From Stentor roeselii (Eukaryota; Ciliophora; Heterotrichea; Heterotrichida; Stentoridae), in contig RSEH01000045.1 of the NCBI GenBank assembly GCA_006503475.1, positions 124,001 to 188,000 on the forward strand: a DNA stretch of 64,000 nt, in the 5' to 3' direction. The notes below the pieces were generated by a model. The model was given only the letters and a program-made list of their open reading frames with translations, had not been told where the DNA came from and ran no database searches. Below, piece by piece: positions 18,920 to 28,401 of this stretch. The first letter of the stretch is position 1. Each line of letters starts with the position of its first letter. The position numbers and the translations under genes were made by a program.

Positions 18920-20287
18920 ATGGATCGTCCAAAAAGTATTCCAAGAGTAAAAACAAGTTACCACGAAGTGACTCCTGACTTTTTCTGTGAATGTTCAGTA
19001 TGCAGCAAACAAGCTCGAAACAAACTAAAGCCAACAACTGAAGAACTTTCTTCAAACCCTTTAAATTTCCAATTCCAAGGAACACGTCGTCGTTTCACCT
19101 GGGTCTTATCAGAGCTTGGTCGTCAGTCACTATCAAAAGAAGTATCAATTCCAACACCAGACATCGTAGTCTTCAACAAATGTCGTCCACTTTACCTGAT
19201 CCAAGCACAAAAAGACTCAATCAAATACATCACATCAGGTGACAAGCTGAGTCTCACTGAAATCCTGAAAAGTTACACAAAAGTCGTTCGAAACAGAAAA
19301 AAAGAAGACAAGCCAGGAACAAAGCTTGTAGAAGTCTATGGAAAAGAAATCGCATTGATGAGGTACACGGCTGGAAATAAGGACAATGAAAACCTTGACG
19401 ACTCTCCTGAACTTGAAGACGGGCCGTTAAGAGTATTAAGTGAAAAAGAGTTCTTCGATTTCATGTACGAACGTGCAGGGAGTCCGAAATGGAAAAATAT
19501 TGTTTATATCCAAACAGTTGTCAAATGTAAAACAGGCTTTGGAAATATAATCAACGTGACTTACTCCACAGCGAAGCCGATGGACTTACCAGGTCTTTCA
19601 AAGTCCTTAGACAGCAGCAAAGACGAGAGCTTGATGCTGAGTGACCCTGGGCAGTACTGTGAATTACTCTGCAGGAGAATGGACGCTCTTTTTCACTATA
19701 ACGCAAGTACAGAAATCCTTAATATGAAGGCCGAGTTCAGTCAAGACGACCTTGGCAAGATCTGGTTAACTCACGTGACTGACTTTTACACTCGCACAGT
19801 GAAAATGCCTAAAAAGCTCAGCAATGAACAAGGAAAAATGACTAACCTCGAAATCCTCGCACTTAACGCGGAACTTGATGAAAGAGTCGTCAGATGTGTT
19901 GGAAAGCCGAAGTTCGAAGAGTACTCCAAAGCCATGGACTCAGTCTACCAAAGTATTAAAGCCAAAGCAGACGTTGACAGGGTGTTACAGTCTAAACCCA
20001 TCAGTTACGTCGACGTAAACCTCATCGAGCAGCTTCAAAATAAACACTCTTGGATTAAACACCCTGCAAGTACTGAAAAGTCCATCAAAAAACGTGATTT
20101 AAGCTTCGACCCTCGTAACACCCAAAGAGCGAAAATTCGATTTGAAATGATGAAAAGTTACTCGAAAAACATGGACTTCTTCCCTACGAACTTCCTTCAG
20201 CGGAAGGAATGGATTTTTCCTCCTTGCTCCGCCTCGCCTGAGCCGGGAAGGCTGAATCACAGCAAGTTGAGTAGCAGATTTAATTAA
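18920..20287 (+). CDS. unknown protein, 455 aa
   Basis: I do not recognise this protein. It is mostly soluble, with mixed helix and strand character. The N-terminus has a cysteine cluster (FFCECSVCSKQ at about residues 22-32) that could bind metal. A conserved-looking core with FNKCRPLYLIQAQ and VYIQTVVKCKTGFGNIINVTYS follows, then a charged helical part and a C-terminus rich in Arg/Ser/Asn. No signal peptide or membrane segment is seen. The start (CCGATAAATGG) fits local start contexts. Its stop codon ends at the base next to the stop codon of the convergent COQ8 gene, so the two 3' untranslated regions must overlap. Confidence 0.85.
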   Translation: MDRPKSIPRVKTSYHEVTPDFFCECSVCSKQARNKLKPTTEELSSNPLNFQFQGTRRRFTWVLSELGRQSLSKEVSIPTPDIVVFNKCRPLYLIQAQKDSIKYITSGDKLSLTEILKSYTKVVRNRKKEDKPGTKLVEVYGKEIALMRYTAGNKDNENLDDSPELEDGPLRVLSEKEFFDFMYERAGSPKWKNIVYIQTVVKCKTGFGNIINVTYSTAKPMDLPGLSKSLDSSKDESLMLSDPGQYCELLCRRMDALFHYNASTEILNMKAEFSQDDLGKIWLTHVTDFYTRTVKMPKKLSNEQGKMTNLEILALNAELDERVVRCVGKPKFEEYSKAMDSVYQSIKAKADVDRVLQSKPISYVDVNLIEQLQNKHSWIKHPASTEKSIKKRDLSFDPRNTQRAKIRFEMMKSYSKNMDFFPTNFLQRKEWIFPPCSASPEPGRLNHSKLSSRFN

Positions 20288-21724
20288 CTATAAAATGTAT
20301 CTTTCAAAGATTTCTCTCGCTGGTACTCGCGCTCTTAACTTCGCGCATAACAGGTAAGCTCCTGATAACTTACGGTGGAGAAGGTAAGACTCTGGTGGAG
20401 GAGGCTTCTGACGATGCTTCATCATTTTCGGCATCTGCTCGAATACTCGAGGGGTGATCGTTTGAGAACCGAAGTCGTAAAGACCGTGGGTGTTAAATGG
20501 CTCTCCTACTGCGATCATTGATGCGATGTGGCCTTCAAGGCACTCTGGGTGCTCGTCACCGTCGAGAAAACCTAAGGTTTTTAAGTTTTCTAGAATTTCT
20601 GATGTTTGCTTTAAAATGCCTGAACGAACTGCCTTGCGGTAGAGGTTTATAAAGTCAGGGGAGTAGCTCTTGCTTGAACCGAAGTCGAGAAGGTGAACTT
20701 GGTCTGATTTTGGATCGTATTGGAAATTTGCTGGGTTGGGGTCAGTCTGCATAAACCTAAACTCAAAGATTTCCCTAACAGTAAGCCCCATAATCCTAGT
20801 TCCAATACTATCCCTAATCCTTTGCGGTAATTTCAAGCACATATCTTCAAAAGTAAGCGAATCAACAAATTCAGTAACCAATACATGTCTAGAACTCACA
20901 CTTTCAAAAACCTTCGGCACATAAAACCCAGGGTCATTCTTCAATAATTCCCTAAACCTATTCTGATTTTGAGCTTCAAGTGAATAATTACATTCATTTT
21001 TGAGATCTTCCCTAGAATTATTAACCAACGCATCAAAAAACAGTCCTCTAGGCAAAAAATTAGTCCAAGTAAAGAGCCTGTAAAGATTATCCAAGTCGCT
21101 ATCAATCGAGTTCTCAATTCCAGGGTACTGTATCTTAACAGCCACTTTCCTTCCCCCACAAAACGCGACATGTACCTGCCCAATAGAAGCAGCAGCGAAA
21201 GGTGTCATTTCAAAAGAGTCAAATTTACTTTCCCAGTCCTCTCCCAATTCCGCAATAAGGACCTTTTGCAACTGAGTAGAAGGCATGATATATGCTTCTC
21301 TACGCGTTTTTTCCATCGCTTTCAGAAGACTTGGAGGAAGTTTCTGGTTTTCTTGAAAACTGATGAATTGACCGATTTTCAAAGCCGCTCCTCTCATTTT
21401 CAGAAGTCCTTCTGTGAGAGTTTCGATGTTTTTTTCTGATAAAACCATGTCCTTCCAAGAGGAACTGAAACCTGAACGGAAACCAGAGGAAAAAGTACCT
21501 GCCACAAGACTACTGCCGAGCATTGTGAAGTTGACAAGACGGGAAATAGATGAGGAAGGCACTGCTCTTTCAATCCCGTTGAAAATAGGACGGTCAGAGG
21601 ACATAAGTGAGTTTAGGAAGGATTCCGAAGCTTCTTCTTCTGCAGATACTCGTGGGGGGAAGGCGTGGTAGTTGTAACGAGTAGAAAATCCGAAAGGAAT
21701 CAAAAACTTTCGGAAGCCGACCAT
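20288..21724 (-). CDS. COQ8: ABC1/ADCK/COQ8-family atypical kinase
   Basis: COQ8 (UbiB family) supports ubiquinone biosynthesis at the inner mitochondrial membrane. The 478-residue protein has the family's KxGQ motif (RGAALKIGQFISFQ, near residue 110), the Ala-rich nucleotide loop AAASIGQVH, Lys in VAVKIQYPG, the catalytic QTDPNPANF and the metal-binding LLDFGSSK. The N-terminus is basic and aromatic, compatible with a mitochondrial presequence, followed by a Gly/Ser-rich stretch. The upstream sequence GTATAAAAATGG matches the start context of other genes here. Histone H3 diverges 241 bp away. Confidence 0.93.
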   Translation of the reverse strand: MVGFRKFLIPFGFSTRYNYHAFPPRVSAEEEASESFLNSLMSSDRPIFNGIERAVPSSSISRLVNFTMLGSSLVAGTFSSGFRSGFSSSWKDMVLSEKNIETLTEGLLKMRGAALKIGQFISFQENQKLPPSLLKAMEKTRREAYIMPSTQLQKVLIAELGEDWESKFDSFEMTPFAAASIGQVHVAFCGGRKVAVKIQYPGIENSIDSDLDNLYRLFTWTNFLPRGLFFDALVNNSREDLKNECNYSLEAQNQNRFRELLKNDPGFYVPKVFESVSSRHVLVTEFVDSLTFEDMCLKLPQRIRDSIGTRIMGLTVREIFEFRFMQTDPNPANFQYDPKSDQVHLLDFGSSKSYSPDFINLYRKAVRSGILKQTSEILENLKTLGFLDGDEHPECLEGHIASMIAVGEPFNTHGLYDFGSQTITPRVFEQMPKMMKHRQKPPPPESYLLHRKLSGAYLLCAKLRARVPAREIFERYIL

Positions 21725-21933
21725 TTTTATACTCAGTAAGTTAGAAGGCTCTTCACAATAAAAACCTTGCGAAAATAATGAAGTCCTTTAAAAAACAATA
21801 TCTTTCATTCAAAATCCTTTCCTAAACTCTTAAATCCATTTTCCCAATTTTTCAATAATTCTAAATCCCCTATTGAAAGCCAAAAGCTATCCAATCAGAA
21901 TTCAGATCACAAAAATCATTACTTTTTTTACAG

Positions 21934-21940
21934 TATAAAA
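21934..21940 (+). promoter_or_regulatory. TATA box of the histone H3 gene
   Basis: TATAAAA lies 26 bp before the H3 ATG. At the usual TATA-to-start distance, transcription would begin almost at the start codon, leaving a 5' leader of only a few bases. Confidence 0.5.
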
Positions 21941-21965
21941 GCCAAGGGGGTCACATTCCCTTATA

Positions 21966-22382
21966 ATGGCAAGAACTAAACAAACTGCGCGAAAAACTCC
22001 CGCTGGAAAAACCCCTAAAAAGCACTTGGCGACAAAGGCAGCTAAGAAAGTCGCTCCTTCCTCAACAACGAGCGGAGTCAAGAAGCCTCACAGGTTCCGA
22101 CCAGGGACTGTCGCCCTTCGAGAGATCAGGAAGTACCAAAAGTCGACAGAATTACTTGTCAGGAAACTTCCTTTCCAGAGACTTGTAAGAGAAATCGCTC
22201 AAGAGTACAAAACTGATTTGAGGTTCCAAAGCTCTGCTGTTTTAGCCCTGCAGGAAGCAGCGGAAGCTTATTTGGTTGGACTCTTTGAAGATACTAACTT
22301 GTGCGCTATTCATGCGAAAAGAGTCACTATCATGCCAAGAGATATGCAGCTTGCAAGAAGAATTAGAGGCGAAAGAGCTTAA
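21966..22382 (+). CDS. histone H3, divergent-tail variant
   Basis: This is a core nucleosome protein. The histone fold is nearly canonical ([20 protein letters not shown] to [10 protein letters not shown]), but the tail differs. From the known family, positions 10 and 28 are Ser and 26 is Arg; here they are Thr, Val and Lys. Arg17 is Lys, and two extra residues lie around 32-35 ([10 protein letters not shown]), giving 137 residues after Met instead of 135. K4, K9, K14, K18, K23 and K27 are kept. The fold still reads as an H3 rather than a centromeric CenH3, since alpha-N and loop 1 are not expanded. A TATA box lies upstream. No canonical animal histone 3' stem-loop is seen. Confidence 0.97.
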   Translation: MARTKQTARKTPAGKTPKKHLATKAAKKVAPSSTTSGVKKPHRFRPGTVALREIRKYQKSTELLVRKLPFQRLVREIAQEYKTDLRFQSSAVLALQEAAEAYLVGLFEDTNLCAIHAKRVTIMPRDMQLARRIRGERA

Positions 22383-22678
22383 TAATTAACTCTTGGATTA
22401 ATTATAGATTTTTTTTTTTTGGGTTTGATATGGGTTAGTTTGGGGATTTTTTGGAGGGATTTGGATGAGGAAGGGTTGGGTAGGTGGGGTTTTGAAGGAT
22501 TTTTTTGGGTGGGGGTTAAAGGTGGGTTTGAGTGGGAATGGAATTTGGATTAAAGAGTTGGGGAGGAGGATTGAAGGTTAGGGAGGTTAGATTGATGGAA
22601 TGACTAGTTTCACATCTCATACCATCAATCCACTCTCCTTATTCAATCATTCTCACCTTTTCTAAAAATTTTTGAAAT
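22383..22678. other. gene-free interval with G-rich then C-rich halves
   Basis: These 296 bp separate histone H3 from a convergent unknown gene. From about 22420 to 22600 the + strand has many G-tracts (GGGG, GGG, GGGGG); bases 22441-22500 hold 29 G and no C. After the hairpin at 22590-22630 the bias reverses: 22621-22680 hold 17 C and one G. No open frame of note is present. Confidence 0.8.
22590..22630. repeat. inverted repeat, 14-bp arms
   Basis: The left arm GATTGATGGAATGA (22590-22603) and right arm TCATACCATCAATC (22617-22630) pair at 13 of 14 positions around a 13-nt loop. It lies between two convergent genes, exactly where G-rich changes to C-rich sequence. Confidence 0.75.
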
Positions 22679-24538
22679 CTAAATGTTAAAATTTACATTA
22701 TCTATAATTTCTTTATATCTCTCATTGAATATCTGAATTCTTTTCCTTACCTTGCAATCGATATCCTTTTCTTTAATCCTCACATTTTCTGAAACCTGTG
22801 TCGATAAAGTTGCAATTTCCTGTTTTTTCGCATAATTTTTACAAGTATCAGTCGAATTGCGAGGGTTTATTTCATTCAAAATCCAAGAAATTTCATTTTT
22901 TTCGAAACTTTGAAGCCTGAGCCCTGCGAAACTATCAGTTCGAGGTCGATTGACTTTTCCTGAATACTCATCAAAGCACTCACGACAAACTTTTGTCTTA
23001 TCCAAATAATTTGTGTTGCCAGTGAGTTCCAAGTCGTTTTTATTCCAGATTTTTTTGTTTAAAACAGGAAAATTCGGCTTATTTAAATGTTTTTTCTTTG
23101 AAACTTTGCAGAATTTTCCAGGACAGTTAAAAGTCTGAGAAAAGTTGAATTTTTTTAAAGAAATTTGAATATCAACTGTTTTAAAGCTTCTTAAAGATAA
23201 AAAATAAGAACTTCCAGAAGGATCTTGTATGAAATCACAGGAAATCTTCGAGATTTTCTTGTTTTTCTCTGAAAAATTGCTGAATTCCAATATTTTTTTT
23301 ATTTCCTGAATCAAATTTGAGCAATTTTTTACTAAAGTTTCTGATTTAATTTCATAAGACTCAACTTTTTCACTTTTCAAACAAGAGACCAAGAAACATT
23401 CATTAATTTTCGGTCCAAAGTACCTCAAAGCAAAGTCTTCATTTCCTTCAACCAAGAGTTCCGAGTCTTGAAACCTGCAATTTTTCAGTTCTTTCAAAAT
23501 TTCCTCAACAGGTCTTGAAGGTATTTTAACTCTACAAGATTCAAGATATTCTTTCAAGTTAAGAAAACTCTTTTTAACAAAATTCGGATTTCCAGACTCA
23601 CTGACAATATTTCCACTTTTCTTAAAAAAACACTTTTCTGGAGATTTTCCTTCTTTTGCTCCAGTGCTTTGAACTTCAACCTTTAAAATAGCTTTTTTTA
23701 GAATAGAGGTCTCTAAAGGTTGCTCTGAAGTTCTAGCTTCAGCGTTGGTTTTTCTTTCTATTGTAAGAAACTGTTTAAAAAACTGTAAACTTTTCGTCTT
23801 TGGCTTGAAAATCGAGGGTCTTGGCTTCGGCTCTTCACCTGTCGTTGTGTTGAGGTCGTTTCGAGTCTTGTTGATGAACTTGTACACTTTTAGGTCTTTT
23901 GACTGGGAAGAAACTATTTTACTTGCTTTGCAACCTTTTCCAGAGATGAACCTTTGAATTATTGCATCGATTTTATAGGAATTTTTCCATTCTAATGCGA
24001 TTTCTGATGGCTTCATCAGAAGCTTTGGTGATTGTCCTGAAGTTTCTCGCTTTATCGCCAAAGGAGAGAATTTTTTAAGGTGTCTCGCGTTGAGAGCGAC
24101 GAAAAGCTCGATGATTAGTTTTAGGTGATTGTTGCTTAGGTCGTTTAAAACTCGTACTCTTCCTTTTTCGTCGTTGAATAAAAATACTGGACTAGGTAGA
24201 CTGAAGCCTATGACGATAGTTTCAGGGATTTTAATGAAAGTTTCTGAGTTTTCGCTGTTAACTGCAAGGTATTTGTAAATATCAAGCCTACTAGTTGATA
24301 CTGATCTAGATATTAGAGACTCCTTTAACTTCTTTTCTCGGTGTTTTTCTATATCTGAAACTTTTTTAGGCACTGATAACCAGATCTTAATTGGATTTTG
24401 ATATGAAAGGGAGAATGTTGAAGTAGTCCGAGGTTTTTTTGTGTTGCTTGATAGATAGGACTCGTAAACTGATTCAATATTTTTAGAATGATGATGATCA
24501 AGTTGTTTTTGACTTGAAGAAAAAAAAGACTTCAACAT
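22679..24538 (-). CDS. unknown protein, 619 aa
   Basis: I do not recognise this protein. It is Lys/Ser/Phe-rich with a low-complexity, basic N-terminal half (many Ser, Lys and Pro from about 200 to 330). A more ordered part at about 350-470 includes ALRYFGPK and a strand-like stretch CDFIQDPSGSSYFLSL. Cysteine pairs (CPGKFC near 480 and CRECFDEYSG near 530) could form a zinc site. No signal peptide or membrane segment is evident. The stop is TAG. A 1.5 kb AT-rich gap lies upstream of its start, unusual for this window. Confidence 0.85.
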   Translation of the reverse strand: MLKSFFSSSQKQLDHHHSKNIESVYESYLSSNTKKPRTTSTFSLSYQNPIKIWLSVPKKVSDIEKHREKKLKESLISRSVSTSRLDIYKYLAVNSENSETFIKIPETIVIGFSLPSPVFLFNDEKGRVRVLNDLSNNHLKLIIELFVALNARHLKKFSPLAIKRETSGQSPKLLMKPSEIALEWKNSYKIDAIIQRFISGKGCKASKIVSSQSKDLKVYKFINKTRNDLNTTTGEEPKPRPSIFKPKTKSLQFFKQFLTIERKTNAEARTSEQPLETSILKKAILKVEVQSTGAKEGKSPEKCFFKKSGNIVSESGNPNFVKKSFLNLKEYLESCRVKIPSRPVEEILKELKNCRFQDSELLVEGNEDFALRYFGPKINECFLVSCLKSEKVESYEIKSETLVKNCSNLIQEIKKILEFSNFSEKNKKISKISCDFIQDPSGSSYFLSLRSFKTVDIQISLKKFNFSQTFNCPGKFCKVSKKKHLNKPNFPVLNKKIWNKNDLELTGNTNYLDKTKVCRECFDEYSGKVNRPRTDSFAGLRLQSFEKNEISWILNEINPRNSTDTCKNYAKKQEIATLSTQVSENVRIKEKDIDCKVRKRIQIFNERYKEIIDNVNFNI

Positions 24539-26025
24539 TTAGTCAGGGGATTTAGTTGTTTATGAGAAAAATTGAAATGGTAGATATTAAGTTATATTAA
24601 ATTACAATTATGTAATTGCTCTTTTTGAAATCTTTAATTCTGACCAGAACTTATACAGAATTATTGGGAGTTTTTGTTTAGGAAATTATTACTCAGAATT
24701 TATTTATGAAATGTTTACTCAAAATTTCTTGAGATATGCTTTAACTCAGATATTTATCTATTTTTTTATTATAAAACTTTTTCATTTTTTTCTGTTTCAA
24801 GGCTTTTTTCTGTGTCAAGGCTCATGAAATAAAATTTATAATCTACTTTAAATTATCAATTTTACAACGAGAATTATATTAAAATCTTTAGCTGATCTAT
24901 TAAAAAATACTATTTGTAAATAATAACCAAAGGTATATATATTAAAGCTATAAAAAAGGATGCCATTTTCAATGATGAGGATTCCAGTTAAAGCTTATCA
25001 AAATTTTAATGAATTTGAGTAAAAATTCAATCGTATGAGATAGCTGATTTATTTTTTAATAATTGTAAACTAAATCTTCGATATTATTTCTAAGTGATTA
25101 GAATAAGTATCCAATTTTTAAATTTTTTGATTATCTTGACTTTTTAATGAATCTGATATAAAATTGATAGTTTTTTGGGAATTCTAGTTTATTGATCTCC
25201 AAGATTATTTATAAAATTTATTAGCCTGCATAAAGATCTCTTCGGGTATTTATGTTAAAGTAAAATTATTAAAAGAAACTTTTTTTTTTCACAAAACATT
25301 ATGGTGATAACATGATATCTAATCAAATGCTCATGATATTTTTCTAGTTACTATCATCAACTAAATGATTTGGATTAAATACTTACAAAAATTAACAGCA
25401 GTAAAAATAATTAACAACTTGTTTTTGGTGAGATTAAAATTATTATCTTTTAATCATTAATTAATCTCAGCAGAATATTTCTTAAATAACCATCAAGATT
25501 TTTTATTCTCTTAGGTTAACTTAACAACAAGTAAAGATATTTTTGATTATTTAATTTATCTCAAACAATTCTCAAAAAAAAAGTAAATTTTATTCCAATA
25601 AATTAAGGCTAGAATTTTGAAAATCCATGAATCATCAAGGCTATTAAAAAAGGTTAAAATTATGCTTCATCATCTTAATAAACTTAAGATATAATATATC
25701 AAATCCAAACTTTTAATACTCTAAATTATAAAAATTAATGAATCAAATATATCAACTAATTTCTTCATATAGATGCATAAATATTGATATGATTTCCACT
25801 TCTGACTCACATTATCATAATCTATTATCATCTATTAACCTCACAGAAACATTAAAATTTTTTCCCTTCTGAAATACCAACCTAACCATTCCAAATCACA
25901 ACTAAAAAAAAACCTCCAATAAAATAAACTTTCCAATCAAAAATCAATCCATATCCAAAATATATCTTTTAAAATCCATTAAATATCATCTTATTCCTAA
26001 ATTTGAATAAATTACAATCGAAAAT
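24539..26025. other. AT-rich intergenic gap, 1.5 kb
   Basis: There is no open frame, tRNA or recognisable element on either strand. The sequence is strongly AT-rich, with many runs of A or T, and holds one 18-bp tandem duplication (24786-24821). It separates the starts of one leftward gene and the end of another, so it holds the promoter of the 619-residue gene. Confidence 0.6.
24786..24821 (+). repeat. 18-bp tandem duplication
   Basis: Two copies of TTTTTTCTGTTTCAAGGC stand head to tail with one difference (T to G at the tenth base of the second copy). Confidence 0.7.
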
Positions 26026-27396
26026 TTAGTTCCTACCAAAAAGTTTCAAAACAAGAGGATTCGGTTTGATTTTCATTAAAAATGATGGCCTGCTCTTAGC
26101 ACTGCCTTCTAAGCCTTTATCTTTTTTCATCATCGTGATGAGCTGGTCTTTTTCACTGATTTCCTGTCTCAAAGTAAGAACCTCAAGATCCAGGATTTTG
26201 ATTTTTTCCTTTAAATCAACAACGCATTCTTCCGAAATAAATCGATTTTGAATAACATCCTGAAACTCAAAAGTGCTGATAAAGCTTTGATCACTTTCTT
26301 CATCTTGCACAAGTTCATCTCTCAGCGAAGGCCGATACTCTCCAGATCCATTCGACAAGTCTTTAGAAGCAAGTTCTTGAATTTTTCTCTGCAAGTTTCT
26401 GTTTTGGTTCCTGAGATTCGTGATAATTTCTTTATTTTCATTTTGAAATCTCTGAAGTGCCAGGTAATGTTCTTTAGACATTTTTTCTTTTTCATCTTCA
26501 AGTTCCAAGATTTCAGCCTGGTACTCTTTAACCCTTTTCGCAAGTCTCTCAATATTTTTTTTTTCCTTATAAAGCGATTCATTAAGTTCTTCAATTTTTT
26601 CTTCAAATAAATGTTTTTCTTTACAATGTTCTTCTAAGTTTTTCTCTTTTTCCTCCCTAAGACCCTGAATGATTTCCAAGAGTTTTTCAACAGTGTTAGA
26701 AGTTTCTAAAGTTGATTGTTTTACAATAAAATCCTTTTCATTTTCTTGAGCTTTTTTCTTGTAAGACTTCAACTGAATATTTTTCTTTTCAGCTTCTTCT
26801 TTCAAGTTTTCCAGTCTTTTTTCTACGTTTTTACAGATGTTTTTCTGTAGTTGAAGTATTTCTTTAAGTTTATCATGATCTTTTTCAAGAGAGATGATGA
26901 TTTTCTTGTATTTTTTTATCTCTTCTTTCATTTTCTGTATCTTTCCTGCGAAGACTGAGACGATTTCTCGAAGATTACTGTTTTCAAGCTGTAGTTCAAT
27001 TAAAGTTTCTGGAGGTGACTCTTTAGCTTCAGAGATTTTTTCTTCTAAGTTGAGGATTTCTTCGTCTTTTTTGCGACTTTCGTAGAGAGAGGTGATTAAA
27101 GCGTTTTCTAGCTCTTGGGTGTACTGCTGCTCGCAGATTGCCATCGCAAGGATACCATTATAGCCAAATGAAAGTGATGCGTCCAGGGTTGGAGGATCTG
27201 AAGACTTGTTGAAAGACTCCTCGAAAGAATTCAGAAGAAATTTTTCGAGGAACTTTGACCTTGAGACTATTGCGATATACTTGCATTTTGTTAGGATTAG
27301 GTCTTTTTGTTGAGATTGCTGTAATTGACCTTTCATCATCACGAACCTTTCTTTTTCTTCTTGGATTAAATTGTTTAGGTTTTCGTATTCAGTCAT
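26026..27396 (-). CDS. long coiled-coil protein, 456 aa
   Basis: This protein is almost entirely helical with heptad-like Leu/Ile spacing and very high Glu/Lys content from about residue 120 to 440. The first 110 residues are less charged, with a possible globular part (KYIAIVSRSKFLEKFL; SFGYNGILAMAICEQQY). A linker near 355-380 (SNGSGEYRPSLRDELVQD) interrupts the coil. The tail KPNPLVLKLFGRN is basic. It could be a structural or basal-body protein, but coiled coils carry no specific function and I name none. The start lies 67 bp from a divergent gene, so the two may share a promoter. Confidence 0.85.
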   Translation of the reverse strand: MTEYENLNNLIQEEKERFVMMKGQLQQSQQKDLILTKCKYIAIVSRSKFLEKFLLNSFEESFNKSSDPPTLDASLSFGYNGILAMAICEQQYTQELENALITSLYESRKKDEEILNLEEKISEAKESPPETLIELQLENSNLREIVSVFAGKIQKMKEEIKKYKKIIISLEKDHDKLKEILQLQKNICKNVEKRLENLKEEAEKKNIQLKSYKKKAQENEKDFIVKQSTLETSNTVEKLLEIIQGLREEKEKNLEEHCKEKHLFEEKIEELNESLYKEKKNIERLAKRVKEYQAEILELEDEKEKMSKEHYLALQRFQNENKEIITNLRNQNRNLQRKIQELASKDLSNGSGEYRPSLRDELVQDEESDQSFISTFEFQDVIQNRFISEECVVDLKEKIKILDLEVLTLRQEISEKDQLITMMKKDKGLEGSAKSRPSFLMKIKPNPLVLKLFGRN

Positions 27397-27463
27397 TAAT
27401 AAAAAAAAATTTAACTAAGTTTATTACATTCCATCTTTGATAATAAACTAAGTTCTGATTAAC

Positions 27464-28279
27464 ATGATTAATTCTGTATCAATTTCAACTTCAGAAAAAT
27501 CTTCTAAAAAAAAGACAACCAGTTCAAAAGCAAGAGCCAATCCATCTCCAACCTTCTTCCGAAAGCGTCAATCCAATCAAAATTATACAATAATCCGATC
27601 AGAATACCTAGACTCAATCTACATGCAAGAAATTGACAAAATCATAAAAAAAATCAGTTATTACCCAAAACTCTTTCACCAGTTCAGGTGCCAACCGATA
27701 TACATGCTTTTATCCCACACAGTGCAAGTACTGATGTTAAATTTAATTGAAGTTTCAATATTTGCCCAGCTATTAAAAAAGACTCTAAATTCGAATACCC
27801 TTCCAGCAGAAATATTTTTATTTTACATCGGCTGGTCTGTTAAGAAGTTCTTCGGGTCAGATTTGCAATGTCTTGTCGAGCACTTGAAAACAAAGTTCAT
27901 GAATTTTGAAGAAAATTTTGAAAACTGGGAAAAAACTTCCGGCATTTTTTTGGATTTTGACTTGAAAGAGGTGAACCTGTTGTTTATGCAGGGAAGACAA
28001 GGTGTACTTGAGATGAATTTGAATTTTTATGTTGATGGCATTTTGCATTCTTCACCTCCTTATCATATTGAGAGTAAAGAAGTTATGAACTCTATTTTAA
28101 GTGAAAAAAGTCAGTGTCGGGAAGAAGGGGTTGAAGGAAATGAAGATGTTTGTTGTGGAATATATGAAAGGGTTCATATTGCACTTTCAAAGTACAGTCT
28201 GGAAAATTTTGAGGATAGGGATAAACGAGCTGAGGTTGATAAAAGCAAGTACTTGTTACAAATTTCTCAGTATTTCTAA
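27464..28279 (+). CDS. unknown protein, 271 aa
   Basis: I do not recognise this protein. A Ser/Lys-rich, probably disordered N-terminus (about 1-45) is followed by a mostly helical, hydrophobic but not clearly membrane-spanning core (YMLLSHTVQVLMLNLIEVSIFAQLL at about 86-110 is amphipathic). A strand-like section GVLEMNLNFYVDGILH and a charged C-terminus close it. It diverges from the coiled-coil gene 67 bp away, and its stop faces the synthetase gene 122 bp downstream. Confidence 0.8.
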   Translation: MINSVSISTSEKSSKKKTTSSKARANPSPTFFRKRQSNQNYTIIRSEYLDSIYMQEIDKIIKKISYYPKLFHQFRCQPIYMLLSHTVQVLMLNLIEVSIFAQLLKKTLNSNTLPAEIFLFYIGWSVKKFFGSDLQCLVEHLKTKFMNFEENFENWEKTSGIFLDFDLKEVNLLFMQGRQGVLEMNLNFYVDGILHSSPPYHIESKEVMNSILSEKSQCREEGVEGNEDVCCGIYERVHIALSKYSLENFEDRDKRAEVDKSKYLLQISQYF

Positions 28280-28401
28280 GTAGATTTATTTTTATTATTA
28301 CCTTTTGTAGTTTCATATAATATTATTCATCTCCTACAGGTTTCAATTATCATAACCTTTTAAACATGTCACTTATTTCAACTACCAGACAACCTAATTA
28401 T

